Shown in pieces: positions 34,130-46,713 of a DNA stretch of 64,000 nucleotides. Under the pieces are notes generated by a model that made no database searches, had not been told where the DNA came from, and was given only the letters and a program-made list of their open reading frames with translations. Both the position numbers and the translations under genes were made by a program. This DNA comes from Maribellus luteus (GTDB taxonomy: Bacteria > Bacteroidota > Bacteroidia > Bacteroidales > Prolixibacteraceae): positions 1 to 64,000 of the forward strand of contig NZ_QWGR01000019.1 in the NCBI RefSeq assembly GCF_003576475.1, given 5' to 3'. Numbering within the stretch: position 1 is the stretch's first letter; the number at the start of each line of letters is the position of its first letter.

Positions 34130-35698
34130 CTATTTTGTATTGTTTGTTTCGTTCATCCATTTTAGCTGCGGCCACGTTTCGGGGCCATCATTTTTTTGAA
34201 GTACACCCACGGTGCTTCTTCCGTTCTTTACAATCGAAGTAAGTTCCGAGCGGTATTCTTCCAAAACTTCCGGGAATTCGCTTTCCAGGTTGTTTTGTTC
34301 TGCGATGTCAGCTTCCAGGTCGTACAGTTGCACGGGAGGCAGCGCCTTTGCTTCTTCTGATCCGGGTTGCGGAGCGCTCCAGCCACCCGATCCCGGGCAA
34401 AAAATCGCTTTGTATTTTCCTTTTCGGTAGGCAAACGAACCGTTTAGCGAATGATGAACAATGTTTGTACGCTCGGGTGCCTGCGATTCCAGCCCCAGTG
34501 CACTCAGAAAACTGTAGCTGTCTTCAGCTGCATCATCCGGGTATTCGGCGCCAATTGCATCGGCAAAAGTCGCGAACAAATCGGTGGTACACACCAGTTG
34601 CGATGAAACACTTTTGCTCACTTTTGCAGGCCAGCGCACCACAAACGGAACCCGGTGCCCACCTTCGTAAATATCAGCCTTAGCCCCCCGAAAAACGTAG
34701 CTCGGATGATGACCTTTGGTCGCCAGTTGTTGAAAATCGGCCTGTGGCGAACATCCGTTATCGCTGGTAAAAATCAACAATGTATTTTCTGCTTCACCTG
34801 TTTCTTCCAAGGCTTTCATAACCTGGCCCACCACGTCGTTCACCATCATTACAAAATCGCCGTAAGCATTGTCCACACCACTTTTCCCTTTAAACTTCTC
34901 GGTTGGAAGAATTGGAGTATGTGGCGCCGGCAAAGGCATGTACACAAAAAACGGAGCATCGTCCTTCGCATGTTCGTGAATATAACTCACTGTTTTTTCA
35001 GTCACTTTTGGCAAAACATCTTCGTGAACAAAGTCATCGGACGTTGGCCCGTTTCTCCACCAGGTTTGTTTACCGGTGTTTACAGTGTATTTAGCAGGAA
35101 CCATCGTAGGCACATCGTTTTCCACCCAAACATAGGGTGCCATGTCCAGCGAGCCGCAAAAAACAAAGCTCTCATCAAAACCTCGTGTTTTGGGGCCGTT
35201 TTCAACCGGGCTTGCGTAGTCAACATTCGGAAGGGCATTCAGATCATCTTTACTCAGAGAATCGTTTTCGATGATTTTCCAGTCCCAGCCGAGGTGCCAC
35301 TTTCCGAAGCAAGCGGTTTGATACCCGTTGTTTTTCAGGAAATCCTGCAAGGTGAGTCTTTCCGGGTCAATCAGCGCCGTGCTGTACCCGCTCAGTACGC
35401 CGTTTTTTAAGGTTGAACGCCAGTTATAGCGGCCTGTTAAAACGCTGTAACGTGTTGGCGAACATACCGCCGAACTGGTGTGTGCATCGGTAAACATTAC
35501 ACCGTTAGCTGCCAGCAGATCGATATTGGGTGTCTGTATTTTTGAGTTTTCATTAAACGATGAAACATCTCCGTACCCCATATCATCGGCCAGAATAAAA
35601 ATAATATTTGGCTGGGTTGCCTCCTGTTTTTGAGAACTGCTACAACTCATTAACACGGCAAACATGGCTACAAGAAAAATTGATTTAATGCTATACAT
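34130..35698 (-). CDS. Sulfatase, lipoprotein (type I, formylglycine-dependent)
   Basis: 522 residues. Lipobox LMSC gives a lipidated Cys at residue 19, so it is membrane-anchored. Metal-binding DD at residues 38-39 (ILADDMGYGD), signature C79-S-P-T-R83 in a segment ending YSVLTGRYNWRS, and the substrate-pocket region KWHLGWDW. It is unlinked to the PUL but belongs to the same desulfating toolkit. It lies 14 bases upstream of the Cys-rich small gene on the same strand, so one transcript is possible, though the functions differ. Confidence 0.95.
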   Translation of the reverse strand: MYSIKSIFLVAMFAVLMSCSSSQKQEATQPNIIFILADDMGYGDVSSFNENSKIQTPNIDLLAANGVMFTDAHTSSAVCSPTRYSVLTGRYNWRSTLKNGVLSGYSTALIDPERLTLQDFLKNNGYQTACFGKWHLGWDWKIIENDSLSKDDLNALPNVDYASPVENGPKTRGFDESFVFCGSLDMAPYVWVENDVPTMVPAKYTVNTGKQTWWRNGPTSDDFVHEDVLPKVTEKTVSYIHEHAKDDAPFFVYMPLPAPHTPILPTEKFKGKSGVDNAYGDFVMMVNDVVGQVMKALEETGEAENTLLIFTSDNGCSPQADFQQLATKGHHPSYVFRGAKADIYEGGHRVPFVVRWPAKVSKSVSSQLVCTTDLFATFADAIGAEYPDDAAEDSYSFLSALGLESQAPERTNIVHHSLNGSFAYRKGKYKAIFCPGSGGWSAPQPGSEEAKALPPVQLYDLEADIAEQNNLESEFPEVLEEYRSELTSIVKNGRSTVGVLQKNDGPETWPQLKWMNETNNTK

Positions 35699-35747
35699 AA
35701 CAAAAGTTAGTTATTAAAATTTGGTTTTTATTTTTAATCGTACTGCT

Positions 35748-36332
35748 TTACCAAATCAGGTCGCAGGCGTCTTCCGGCATCCAGTGTTTGTGTTTTCCTT
35801 CCCATTTTACATTGCAGCCAATGGGATTGGTTAGCGGAACCGAAATGGGTTTCCCCGAAGTCAGTTCTTCCAGTGCACGGTCCAAATCATTTACGGTCAT
35901 TTTTGAAGGATCACGTGGGCTATCTACTCCCCTGCCTGTGTAAACCAGTTCCCGCTTTTCATCAAAAACATAAAAATGAGGTGTCCGCAAAGCACCGTAA
36001 GCCAAGGCTGTTTCCTGCGATTCATCGTACAAATACTTCCACGGAAAATGGTGTTCTTTCATCCGTGCTACCATGTGCTCAAAATCGTCTTCGGCATAGG
36101 TATTTTTACTGTTCGAATTTATCCCGACAAAGGTTACACCTTTTTCTGCAAATTTCTCCACACTTGCACGGGTAATTTCGTCGCTGTTCACCACATACGG
36201 ACAATGATTGCAGGTAAAAAATACCACCAGGTATTTCGAATCCTTAAAACTATCCAGCGAATACGTCTGCCCGTCGGTTGCAGGTAATTTAAAATCAATT
36301 GCTTTTGCTCCGATATTTAATGTAAATGCCAT
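35748..36332 (-). CDS. Thioredoxin-like / AhpC-TSA family protein
   Basis: 194 residues when started at the ATG of 36332 ([10 protein letters not shown]); the frame is open upstream to 36398 but those 22 residues do not fit the fold. Redoxin domain with TCNHCPYV (C41, C44 form a C-x-x-C) and a C-terminal thioredoxin-like end. No signal peptide, so cytoplasmic. Redox partner or substrate unknown. Adjacent to ligA but on the opposite strand. Confidence 0.88.
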   Translation of the reverse strand: MAFTLNIGAKAIDFKLPATDGQTYSLDSFKDSKYLVVFFTCNHCPYVVNSDEITRASVEKFAEKGVTFVGINSNSKNTYAEDDFEHMVARMKEHHFPWKYLYDESQETALAYGALRTPHFYVFDEKRELVYTGRGVDSPRDPSKMTVNDLDRALEELTSGKPISVPLTNPIGCNVKWEGKHKHWMPEDACDLIW

Positions 36333-36454
36333 AATTACTCCTTTTGTTTGTTTAAAAGTAAAAGATATTTCGGCATCCATTTGTTTAATCAGAAACAAAA
36401 TCTTTCTCTATTTTTAGCCATTGCAGTTGGAATCGGCCACAGGCAAAATCATAA

Positions 36455-39744
<3,290 letters not shown>

Positions 39745-40011
39745 GGGCATCCCCACCATCAGCGAAGACGATTTTCTGAAAATGCTGGAACAATAGCAGG
39801 CAAAGGCTACGGTTTTTTGATAAAGAAATCTGAGATCAATCGAAAATATAGTCTCAGTTGACAGGCGCAGTTTTCATTAACGCAACTCGATAGTTAGTTG
39901 AAAAACAAGAAGCTTCTATTCGCAGCAGAATTCACTGGCCGCGAATATGAAAGCAGTTAAGCATTACCGCATTTATGCATTCAGGTATTCAGGCATTTTC
40001 AAAAATGTAGT

Positions 40012-40019
40012 TACATTTG
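40012..40019 (+). promoter_or_regulatory. Candidate -7 box for the 40040 gene set
   Basis: TACATTTG matches TAnnTTTG, 20 bases before the ATG at 40040. The 243-base gap before it (39797-40039) has no gene. Confidence 0.4.
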
Positions 40020-40039
40020 CTTTTCAGATTTAAACAGCC

Positions 40040-40621
40040 ATGATAAAAAACTTTTTATTTGTTATCCTTTTTATTTTCTCTGCAACAGTTGCTTCGGCTC
40101 AAAATATGCTGGAATGGTCGGCTGAACATTCGCTAACCGTGAAAAATTTTGAAGCACCGGCCCCCAACAACGGGCAAATGCAAACCGTTTCCGGAAGTTT
40201 TTCGGTTTCGTACGAATTTGGCGGATTAAGCCTGATTGCCACCCGAAACCTGAATCAGTACGTACATGCCAACTTTCAGAAAGATGCGTCGTACATCGAC
40301 CGGGCCGATGCTGCAACCACTGAACGTTTGCTGGCCTATCAGCAACTTATTTTTAATGTTTACGAACTACAAGCGCGCAATCTTCGCAAAAAATTCTTTG
40401 ATGAAAGAGGGAAACTCCTGACCAAAGGTCCGGGGCCTTTGTACCAGGAAGTAGCAGCAGAGCATTCCCGCTTGCTGGGAAAAGTGGAAGGCGAAACATT
40501 TCACGGAGCCAGCATGGAAGAAATTAAGCGCTGGAACGAATGGGTGCTTCAGGAACTCGAAAAATTAAACGAATTTTGTAAAGACTGTAAACCTTCGAAG
40601 AAAAAGAAGAGAAACCAATAA
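40040..40621 (+). CDS. Secreted protein of unknown function
   Basis: 193 residues with a signal peptide (cleavage near TVASAQ). The mature N-terminus (MLEWSAEHSLTVKNFEAPAP) resembles the opening of DUF922-like secreted proteins, but I do not see a convincing protease motif. The C-terminal half is helical and ends with EFCKDCKPSKKKKRNQ, a Cys-x-x-Cys and a basic tail. It is 14 bases upstream of the DUF6913-like gene and probably co-transcribed with it and dapA. Confidence 0.7.
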   Translation: MIKNFLFVILFIFSATVASAQNMLEWSAEHSLTVKNFEAPAPNNGQMQTVSGSFSVSYEFGGLSLIATRNLNQYVHANFQKDASYIDRADAATTERLLAYQQLIFNVYELQARNLRKKFFDERGKLLTKGPGPLYQEVAAEHSRLLGKVEGETFHGASMEEIKRWNEWVLQELEKLNEFCKDCKPSKKKKRNQ

Positions 40622-40635
40622 AGGGAAACCGGCCA

Positions 40636-41154
40636 ATGGGATTCAAACAAATATACCGCGAACGAAAACTCAGGCAAGAGCTGGCCAAAATACAGCGCTC
40701 GCCGGTGGTTCATAACATCGACGATATTAAGAAAGTAGGTGTTATCTGGCAACCTTCGCAAAAGGAGGCTGTAAGTTACCTGCGAAATTATTTCAACAAA
40801 AACCACATTATTTTTCGCACCTACTGTGTGTTTGATAACCTGAGCAATCCCAATGTAGCCAACAACACCTTAACCGTAAACGACCTAAACTGGTGGGGCA
40901 TTCCCAAACCCGAAAAAACCAAGGATTTTCTGCAGATGCATTTCGATGTTTTGCTAAATATAGCGCTCGAGCAAAATTTTGTACTCGACTATATCACAGC
41001 CATTTCCCATGCCGATTTAAAAGTGGGCTGGTCGCCAAAAGAAACCAACTACTTCGACCTAAACATTAACATTGGGGAAAATCAGGATTCGATGTTCCTT
41101 GCCAAACAACAAATTTTTTATCTTGCGCAGCTAAATAAAAATACGAGCAAATGA
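40636..41154 (+). CDS. DUF6913-like cytoplasmic protein
   Basis: 172 residues, function unknown. Conserved-looking segments: VGVIWQPSQKEAVSYLRNYF, DLNWWGIPKPEKTKDFL, LLNIALEQNFVLDYITAISHADLKVG. I believe this is the DUF6913 family, which in Bacteroidota is often beside dapA. No signal peptide. Its stop overlaps the dapA ATG by 4 bases (ATGA), so translation is coupled; a role near lysine or cell-wall precursor synthesis is only suggested by place. Confidence 0.75.
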   Translation: MGFKQIYRERKLRQELAKIQRSPVVHNIDDIKKVGVIWQPSQKEAVSYLRNYFNKNHIIFRTYCVFDNLSNPNVANNTLTVNDLNWWGIPKPEKTKDFLQMHFDVLLNIALEQNFVLDYITAISHADLKVGWSPKETNYFDLNINIGENQDSMFLAKQQIFYLAQLNKNTSK

Positions 41155-42029
41155 GTCAGCTTTTTACAGGTGCAGGTGTTGCATTGATTACCCCGTTTAC
41201 AAAGGAAAGCCATGTGGATTACAAATCGCTTGAAAAAGTGGTTGAGAATCAGGTGAAGGGAGGAATGGACTACCTTGTTGCATTGGGTACCACTGCCGAA
41301 ACCGCCACGCTAACACAGGAAGAGAAATCGAATGTGGTGGAGCTGGTAAAAGAAAAGTCGGCCGGTTTGCCGGTTGTTGTCGGAATGGGTGGAAACGACA
41401 CCCGCGCCATCACCAACCAAATCGATCATTTTAATTTTGATGGAATCTCGGGTATCCTGGTGGTTACTCCGTTTTACAATAAACCCACACAGGAAGGCAT
41501 GTACCGTCATTATGTGGAAGTGGCCAAGGCCAGTCCGGTTCCTGTAATTTTGTACAATGTTCCGTCGCGGACAGGTATCAATCTGGAAGCCGAAACCGTT
41601 GGTCGAATTGTGGAAGCCACAAACAATGTGGTGGCCATAAAAGAAGCTTCGGGCGAACATTCTCAAATGACCAAAATTCTGAAATATACACCGGAGGATT
41701 TCACGCTGATCTCGGGCGACGATCTTTTGGCGATCACCATTTCATCCATTGGCGGAAAAGGCGTAATATCAGTTATAGCCAACGCTTTGCCTGAAAAGAT
41801 AAGCCAACTGATGCACCTGGCAATGGAAAACAACTATGCCGAGGCCCGGAAAATTCATTTTGAATTGATCGAGATGTTTCAGCTAATGTTTAAAGAAGGA
41901 AACCCGGGCGGTGTGAAAGCCTTGATGAATCTTCAGGGAACCATCGAAAATGTATTGCGTTTGCCGCTTTACCGCATTAGCGATCAGCTGATTGACCAAA
42001 TAAAAGAACGTTACCTAAAACTTTCGTAA
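41151..42029 (+). CDS. dapA: 4-hydroxy-tetrahydrodipicolinate synthase DapA
   Basis: 292 residues. Condenses pyruvate with aspartate semialdehyde on the diaminopimelate/lysine route. Class I aldolase barrel: Schiff-base K164 in VAIKEASG, Tyr135 in LYNVPSRTG, the GTTAE Thr pair near 47-48, and PFYNKPTQEG. Full length. Overlaps the DUF6913-like gene by 4 bases. Confidence 0.97.
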   Translation: MSQLFTGAGVALITPFTKESHVDYKSLEKVVENQVKGGMDYLVALGTTAETATLTQEEKSNVVELVKEKSAGLPVVVGMGGNDTRAITNQIDHFNFDGISGILVVTPFYNKPTQEGMYRHYVEVAKASPVPVILYNVPSRTGINLEAETVGRIVEATNNVVAIKEASGEHSQMTKILKYTPEDFTLISGDDLLAITISSIGGKGVISVIANALPEKISQLMHLAMENNYAEARKIHFELIEMFQLMFKEGNPGGVKALMNLQGTIENVLRLPLYRISDQLIDQIKERYLKLS

Positions 42030-42149
42030 CAGCTTTAAAGAGTAAATTTTCCCCAATTTTAAAAGTACAAGGCTGCTTTGCACTTTTTAACGTAGGCCGC
42101 TTTACGGCTGTCGTAAAAAAAAGTAACTTCGTGACCATTATTGATTTGG

Positions 42150-42692
42150 ATGAAAAATCTTCTTATAGTCATATTACTTTTCCTAAGCGTTGGTGCTTTT
42201 GCACAGGAAGGCTTGCAGTTGTTGATGCCTGAACCGGATTCCACGCAACTGGAGCTGGAGCGCAAGCTGGAATATTTCAGGCTAACAACCGGATTACCGG
42301 CCAGTGATCTTTTTATGAACGATCTGGAACTTCCCGGATTAAACCTCCAGCAGGAATTTATGAACCGCTATGCCATAAATCCTTCGATCACCGCTTTTCC
42401 GAGCATCCAACTGATTCCGGAAACATCGTTTAACTTTGCCTCGCCCTTTTGGGTAAACGGTCAGATTTTAGGAGGTTCGGTTACGCAACTCAGCGATAAA
42501 TTTACCATCGGGGGGTTTAGCTACGGAGCGAATTCCGTTTTCTCGGCGCCGCTTCCCAATGCCAACAAAAGCTATTTCGATTCGTACGGTTCCACCATGT
42601 TTATGCAGTACAAAGTGTCGAAAAACTTTAAGATCGAAACCAGTGTGAGCGTTGGCCGCCAACAGGGACCACCTCCGCCTCGGGGATTTTAG
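42150..42692 (+). CDS. Secreted protein of unknown function
   Basis: 180 residues from the ATG at 42150 (an in-frame TTG at 42141 is less likely). Signal peptide (cleavage near VGAFAQ), then a charged helix (about 30-50) and a beta-rich region. It ends RQQGPPPPRGF, a proline-rich tail. The C-terminal part (FMQYKVSKNFKIETSVSVGR) reads like a short outer-membrane strand. No family recognised. It stands 120 bases from dapA and is followed by a repeat element. Confidence 0.65.
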   Translation: MKNLLIVILLFLSVGAFAQEGLQLLMPEPDSTQLELERKLEYFRLTTGLPASDLFMNDLELPGLNLQQEFMNRYAINPSITAFPSIQLIPETSFNFASPFWVNGQILGGSVTQLSDKFTIGGFSYGANSVFSAPLPNANKSYFDSYGSTMFMQYKVSKNFKIETSVSVGRQQGPPPPRGF

Positions 42693-42708
42693 AAAGATTG
42701 AAAGTTTA

Positions 42709-42948
42709 GAGTTCAGTGTTCAAAGTTCAGAGAAAAAGAACTCGGCGTTCTAACCTCGGAAGCTCCAACTTACGGCTATTTAGCAATTACTCATGGCTAG
42801 AAGCTAGTTCCAGCGTTTTAGAATTTATGCCTACTGAACTTTACTAATTGCCTACTTAGAGCTTAGTGGATTGAAAAAATAAAGACAATACATAAATGAT
42901 TAAATGTCTTAGTAATTTTCCGGACTTTGAACGCTGAACACTGAACTC
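42709..42948. repeat. Intergenic element with 24-base inverted arms
   Basis: The gap between 42693 and 42997 contains no gene. Its left arm (42709-42732, GAGTTCAGTGTTCAAAG then TTCAGAG) and right arm (42925-42948, CTTTGAACGCTGAACACTG then AACTC) are inverted copies of each other with a few mismatches. About 190 bases lie between. A partly similar arm occurs at 49943-49963 (CTCTGAACTTTCAACTC). It may be an empty version of the IVS-like elements in the uxu operon. Confidence 0.7.
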
Positions 42949-42997
42949 CAAGTTTTCATTATCTTTAGACATTATTCTATAAACATTAAACTCTTTC

Positions 42998-45900
42998 ATG
43001 CTCACTGTTTACAAAGCTTCTGCGGGATCAGGAAAAACCTTTCAGCTGGTAGTTGAATACCTGAAACTGATATTGGGAAATCCGTACAACTACAAACATA
43101 TTCTGGCGGTGACGTTTACCAACAAAGCCACCAACGAAATGAAGAGCCGGATTCTGGAACAGCTCCACAAACTGGCCGATAATCAACCATCGGACTATAT
43201 TGCCCCGCTTCAGAAAGAAGGCGATCATTCCGAGCAATTTATCCGCCAGCGGGCCCGGCAGGTACTCAAAAATATTCTGCACGATTACAACCGTTTTACC
43301 ATCAACACGATCGATTCCTTCACCCAGAAAGTGATAAAATCGTTTAACCGGGAACTGGGTATTTCGCCCAATTTCTCGCTGGAGCTGGATACCGATATTA
43401 TTTTGGAAGAGGCTACCGAACGGATGCTTGCGCGTTTGGGAGAGGACCGCGATTTGCTGAAATGGCTGCAGGAATACAGCCGCGAAAAAATTGAAGGCAA
43501 CTACAGTCAGCGGATTGATAAAGACATCAAAGACCTCGGGAAAGAACTTTTCAAGGAACGTTTCCAGGTTTTCTTTCCCGAAGACGGAGAATCGGTATAC
43601 AACCGCCAAACACTGAATGAATTTGGGAAAGAACTGCAACAACTGAAAAGCGTTTTTGAAAGCACCTTGAAGACAAAAGCGCTCGCACTTTTGCAAGCCA
43701 TCGGCAATCATGGTTTCAGTGTCGATGATTTCTCGTATAAAAAATCGGGGGTGGCTGGTTATATTGCGGCAGTGGCCGGTGGAGCGATCAAAGAACCAAC
43801 CGCCAGAGCCGTTTCCGCTTCCGAAGATGTGGAGAAATGGTTCGCCAAAAGCCACAAACAAGTAGCAGAATTGGGAGCTTTGGTTCAGCAAAATCTTCAA
43901 CCCGGGCTGGCAGAACTTGTCCTTTATTTCTACGAGCATTTTACCCGTTACAACACCACCATCGCAGTATTAAAACAACTCCGCACACTGGGTATTTTAA
44001 CCGACCTGCGAAAAGAAATTGAAGCTTTGCTGCGGGAAAAGGAAATGCTACAATTGTCGGATTCCAACCTCCTGCTCAGCAAAATAATCGGGGAAAGCGA
44101 TTCGCCCTTTGTTTACGAGAAAATCGGGAATTTTTATCATCATTTTATGCTCGATGAATTTCAGGACACTTCGGGTTTGCAATGGCGGAATTTTAAACCG
44201 CTTGTAGTCAACTCGCTTTCAGAAGGCCATTCGAACCTGGTGGTGGGCGACGTAAAACAGTCGATCTACCGCTGGCGAAACAGCGACTGGAACATTCTGG
44301 CAGAAGAGCTGGACCGCGATTTTACCGAAGCCCAGAAAAAAGAAGAGCACCTCGATTTTAACTGGCGAAGCGATAAAAACATCATCGATTTTAACAACGA
44401 AATCATCGCCCGGCTGATGGATGTTTTTGAATCGAGGCTTTTCTCCACCATTCCCGACAATGAACGCTACCTGAATAAATTCAGCAATATTTATGCTTCG
44501 TTTCAGCAAAAACCCGGAAAAAAAGAAGCAGATCCCAAGGGCTTTGCGCAAGTGAACTTTTTGCCGGGCGACGATTTTTATGAAACAGCCACCAACACCC
44601 TGGTAGAGCAAGTAAAAATGTTGCAGGACAAGGGGATTAAACCCGAAGAAATTGCCATCCTCGTAAGGAAAAACGGTGAAGGCACCCGCATTGTGGAAGC
44701 CTTTTTGGAAGCAGCTCAACAGGAAGAAAACAAGGATTACAACCTGACCGTGCTTTCGAATGATTCATTGTTTCTTTTTGCCTCCAAAGCCGTTTTGTTT
44801 ATTATTCACACCATAGAATGGCTGGTGGATCCGCTAAGCGAAATCAACAAAGCTACGCTGCTGCACCTGTGGATGAGTTGGTTGAAACCTACGCAAAAAG
44901 GCTTCGAAAGCACCTTATTTCCTGTGCCAACCGAAAAATGGCAGCTTGGAAATGATTACGATGCACTTTTTGAAAGTGAACTGGGCGAAAAACTGGAACA
45001 GGTAAAGAAAAAAGTGCTGCTTTCATCGCTCGATGAAACGGTTACCCGAATTGCCTCCCTATTCGGCTTATTAAAACTTCAAAACGAGCTTCCGTACATA
45101 CAAACACTGATTGACAAAGCCGGTGAACTGAAAATTTCACTTTCAAACGATTTGTCGAACCTGCTTTTTTGGTGGAACGAAAAGGGCTCAACTACCTCGG
45201 TAAGCGTAAATGAAGGAACAGGTTCCATTCGTTTGCTAACGATCCATAGTTCAAAGGGTTTGGAATTTAAGGCCGTTCTTCTCCCCTATTTTAAGTGGGA
45301 AACCAGCCGGAGTGGCGACATTATCTGGTGCCAGCCAAGCAGCGAACCGTTCAATAAATTTCCGCTGCTGCCCATCAAAAGCGGAAAGGAAATGGAAGCC
45401 TCGGAATTTGCTCCGGCTCATTTCGAAGAAAAAGTCAGCAGCTACATCGACTCGCTCAACCTGATTTATGTGGCGGTAACCCGGGCAAAATCGGCACTGT
45501 TGATTAATTGCCCCCAGCCAAAGCTTAACCAGAAAGGCGAATATTCGGGGTCCGATGTGGATCTTCTACTGTTTCTGGCCGTTCAGCAAACGACATCCAA
45601 TCCTCTGTTCCGCGAATGTTTTGACGAAGAAGCAGGCATTTTTGAGTTCGGATCCGTTTCGCCAAGCGAAGGGAAAAAGGAGGCATCGAGAAGCATTACC
45701 GTCACCAATTACCGCTTTTCTGACCTCGGGGACAGGATCAGCCTGCGCTTGTCGGGAGAGGACTTTTTAGTGGCGAGTGACAAGCACCATTCCGAGAAAA
45801 ACCTGGGGAAACTGGTACACGAAATACTTTCGGGCATCGACACAGTTAAAGATGTGGAGGCAGCTTGTTTGAAAGCGCTAAACGAAGGAAGAATTGACAA

Positions 45901-46222
45901 CGCTGAAATGGCAGAAATTCAAAAAACGATTAATGAAAACCTCCAACTTCCGGAAGTAAAAAGCTGGTTCGATGGCAGCCTTCAGATTCTGAATGAGCGT
46001 GATTTGCTAACCGGGCAAAAATTGCTTCGTCCCGACCGTATTATGTTTTCGGGCGATACCGCGATTGTGGTAGACTATAAGACCGGTGAAAAGATTCCTT
46101 CGAAATACAACAAGCAGGTAAATGGTTATGCCAAAACCTTAAAAGAAAGTGGCTTTAAAAAAGTTAGCGGTTACCTCTGGTACCTGGCTACCAACGAAGT
46201 AGAGAAAGTTTGTGAGTATTGA
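42998..46222 (+). CDS. AddA/RecB-type UvrD-family helicase-nuclease
   Basis: 1074 residues. DNA repair helicase-exonuclease for double-strand ends. Walker A ASAGSGKT (residues 7-14), TFTNKATNEM, motif II LDEFQDTS, GDVKQSIYRWRNSDW, helicase domain 2 motifs IHSSKGLEFKAV and YVAVTRAKSAL, and a C-terminal PD-(D/E)XK nuclease segment IVVDYKTG (about 1021-1028). Clearly the AddA-like partner of Bacteroidota AddAB. The AddB-type nuclease is not adjacent on either side. Downstream lies a perfect hairpin and a Rieske lipoprotein gene. Not recBCD: length and layout fit AddA. Confidence 0.92.
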   Translation: MLTVYKASAGSGKTFQLVVEYLKLILGNPYNYKHILAVTFTNKATNEMKSRILEQLHKLADNQPSDYIAPLQKEGDHSEQFIRQRARQVLKNILHDYNRFTINTIDSFTQKVIKSFNRELGISPNFSLELDTDIILEEATERMLARLGEDRDLLKWLQEYSREKIEGNYSQRIDKDIKDLGKELFKERFQVFFPEDGESVYNRQTLNEFGKELQQLKSVFESTLKTKALALLQAIGNHGFSVDDFSYKKSGVAGYIAAVAGGAIKEPTARAVSASEDVEKWFAKSHKQVAELGALVQQNLQPGLAELVLYFYEHFTRYNTTIAVLKQLRTLGILTDLRKEIEALLREKEMLQLSDSNLLLSKIIGESDSPFVYEKIGNFYHHFMLDEFQDTSGLQWRNFKPLVVNSLSEGHSNLVVGDVKQSIYRWRNSDWNILAEELDRDFTEAQKKEEHLDFNWRSDKNIIDFNNEIIARLMDVFESRLFSTIPDNERYLNKFSNIYASFQQKPGKKEADPKGFAQVNFLPGDDFYETATNTLVEQVKMLQDKGIKPEEIAILVRKNGEGTRIVEAFLEAAQQEENKDYNLTVLSNDSLFLFASKAVLFIIHTIEWLVDPLSEINKATLLHLWMSWLKPTQKGFESTLFPVPTEKWQLGNDYDALFESELGEKLEQVKKKVLLSSLDETVTRIASLFGLLKLQNELPYIQTLIDKAGELKISLSNDLSNLLFWWNEKGSTTSVSVNEGTGSIRLLTIHSSKGLEFKAVLLPYFKWETSRSGDIIWCQPSSEPFNKFPLLPIKSGKEMEASEFAPAHFEEKVSSYIDSLNLIYVAVTRAKSALLINCPQPKLNQKGEYSGSDVDLLLFLAVQQTTSNPLFRECFDEEAGIFEFGSVSPSEGKKEASRSITVTNYRFSDLGDRISLRLSGEDFLVASDKHHSEKNLGKLVHEILSGIDTVKDVEAACLKALNEGRIDNAEMAEIQKTINENLQLPEVKSWFDGSLQILNERDLLTGQKLLRPDRIMFSGDTAIVVDYKTGEKIPSKYNKQVNGYAKTLKESGFKKVSGYLWYLATNEVEKVCEY

Positions 46223-46241
46223 TTTTCTTGCTCTGCGCCAA

Positions 46242-46269
46242 CAATAAAACACCATTAGGTGTTTTATTG
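46242..46269 (+). terminator. Hairpin between addA-like gene and Rieske gene
   Basis: A perfect 12-bp stem (CAATAAAACACC / GGTGTTTTATTG) with an ATTA loop, 14 bases before the Rieske ATG. T-run after it is weak (none), so it may act on transcript stability. Confidence 0.5.
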
Positions 46270-46282
46270 AAAAAGATGTATC

Positions 46283-46705
46283 ATGGAACGAAAAGACTTT
46301 CTTAAAAACGTTGCGGTAGGAGGAAGTATTTTATTGACTTCTTCGATGCTTTTTAACGCCTGTTCGAAAGATGAAGACCTGGGAAACCCCAATGATCCCG
46401 GAGGTTCATCAAACACCATTGATTTGACTGCGGCAGCTTATTCAGCCTTAAATACAGTTGGAGGCTACGCCTACAAAGGTAACATTATGGTTTTCAGAAC
46501 AGGAGAAAACACTTACCTGGCATTGTCAAAAATTTGTACGCATGAAAGTTGCAGTGTAACCTATAGTCATGCCGACGGTAATGTTCCCTGTCCTTGCCAC
46601 GGGTCAAAATATACCACAGCAGGTGTTGTAATTAACGGGCCGGCCACTGCCAACCTGAAAAAGTATTCGGTTACAAAAAGCGGAAATATGCTGACAATCT
46701 CCTGA
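46283..46705 (+). CDS. Rieske [2Fe-2S] lipoprotein
   Basis: 140 residues. N-terminal segment with a lipobox-like SSMLFNACSKD (Cys27), then a Rieske fold. Cluster ligands are visible: C-T-H in KICTHESC and C-P-C-H-G-S in VPCPCHGS, plus the usual Gly-rich end. The Rieske iron-sulfur centre suggests electron transfer in the periplasm, but no oxidase or dioxygenase partner is adjacent. It is convergent with the GH29 gene, whose stop is only 8 bases away. Confidence 0.92.
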   Translation: MERKDFLKNVAVGGSILLTSSMLFNACSKDEDLGNPNDPGGSSNTIDLTAAAYSALNTVGGYAYKGNIMVFRTGENTYLALSKICTHESCSVTYSHADGNVPCPCHGSKYTTAGVVINGPATANLKKYSVTKSGNMLTIS

Positions 46706-46713
46706 ACAGCCGC

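Noticed and set aside
34655-35410. 251-codon plus-strand frame opposite the lipoprotein sulfatase
   Set aside because: Shadow of the sulfatase gene; no recognisable protein features.
36333-36398. Longer start for the thioredoxin-like protein
   Set aside because: The 22 extra residues do not fit the fold; ATG at 36332 opens exactly at the redoxin N-terminus.
43028-43939. 303-codon minus-strand frame opposite the AddA-like gene
   Set aside because: The plus-strand gene has full helicase motifs across this region; the mirror frame shows no domain.
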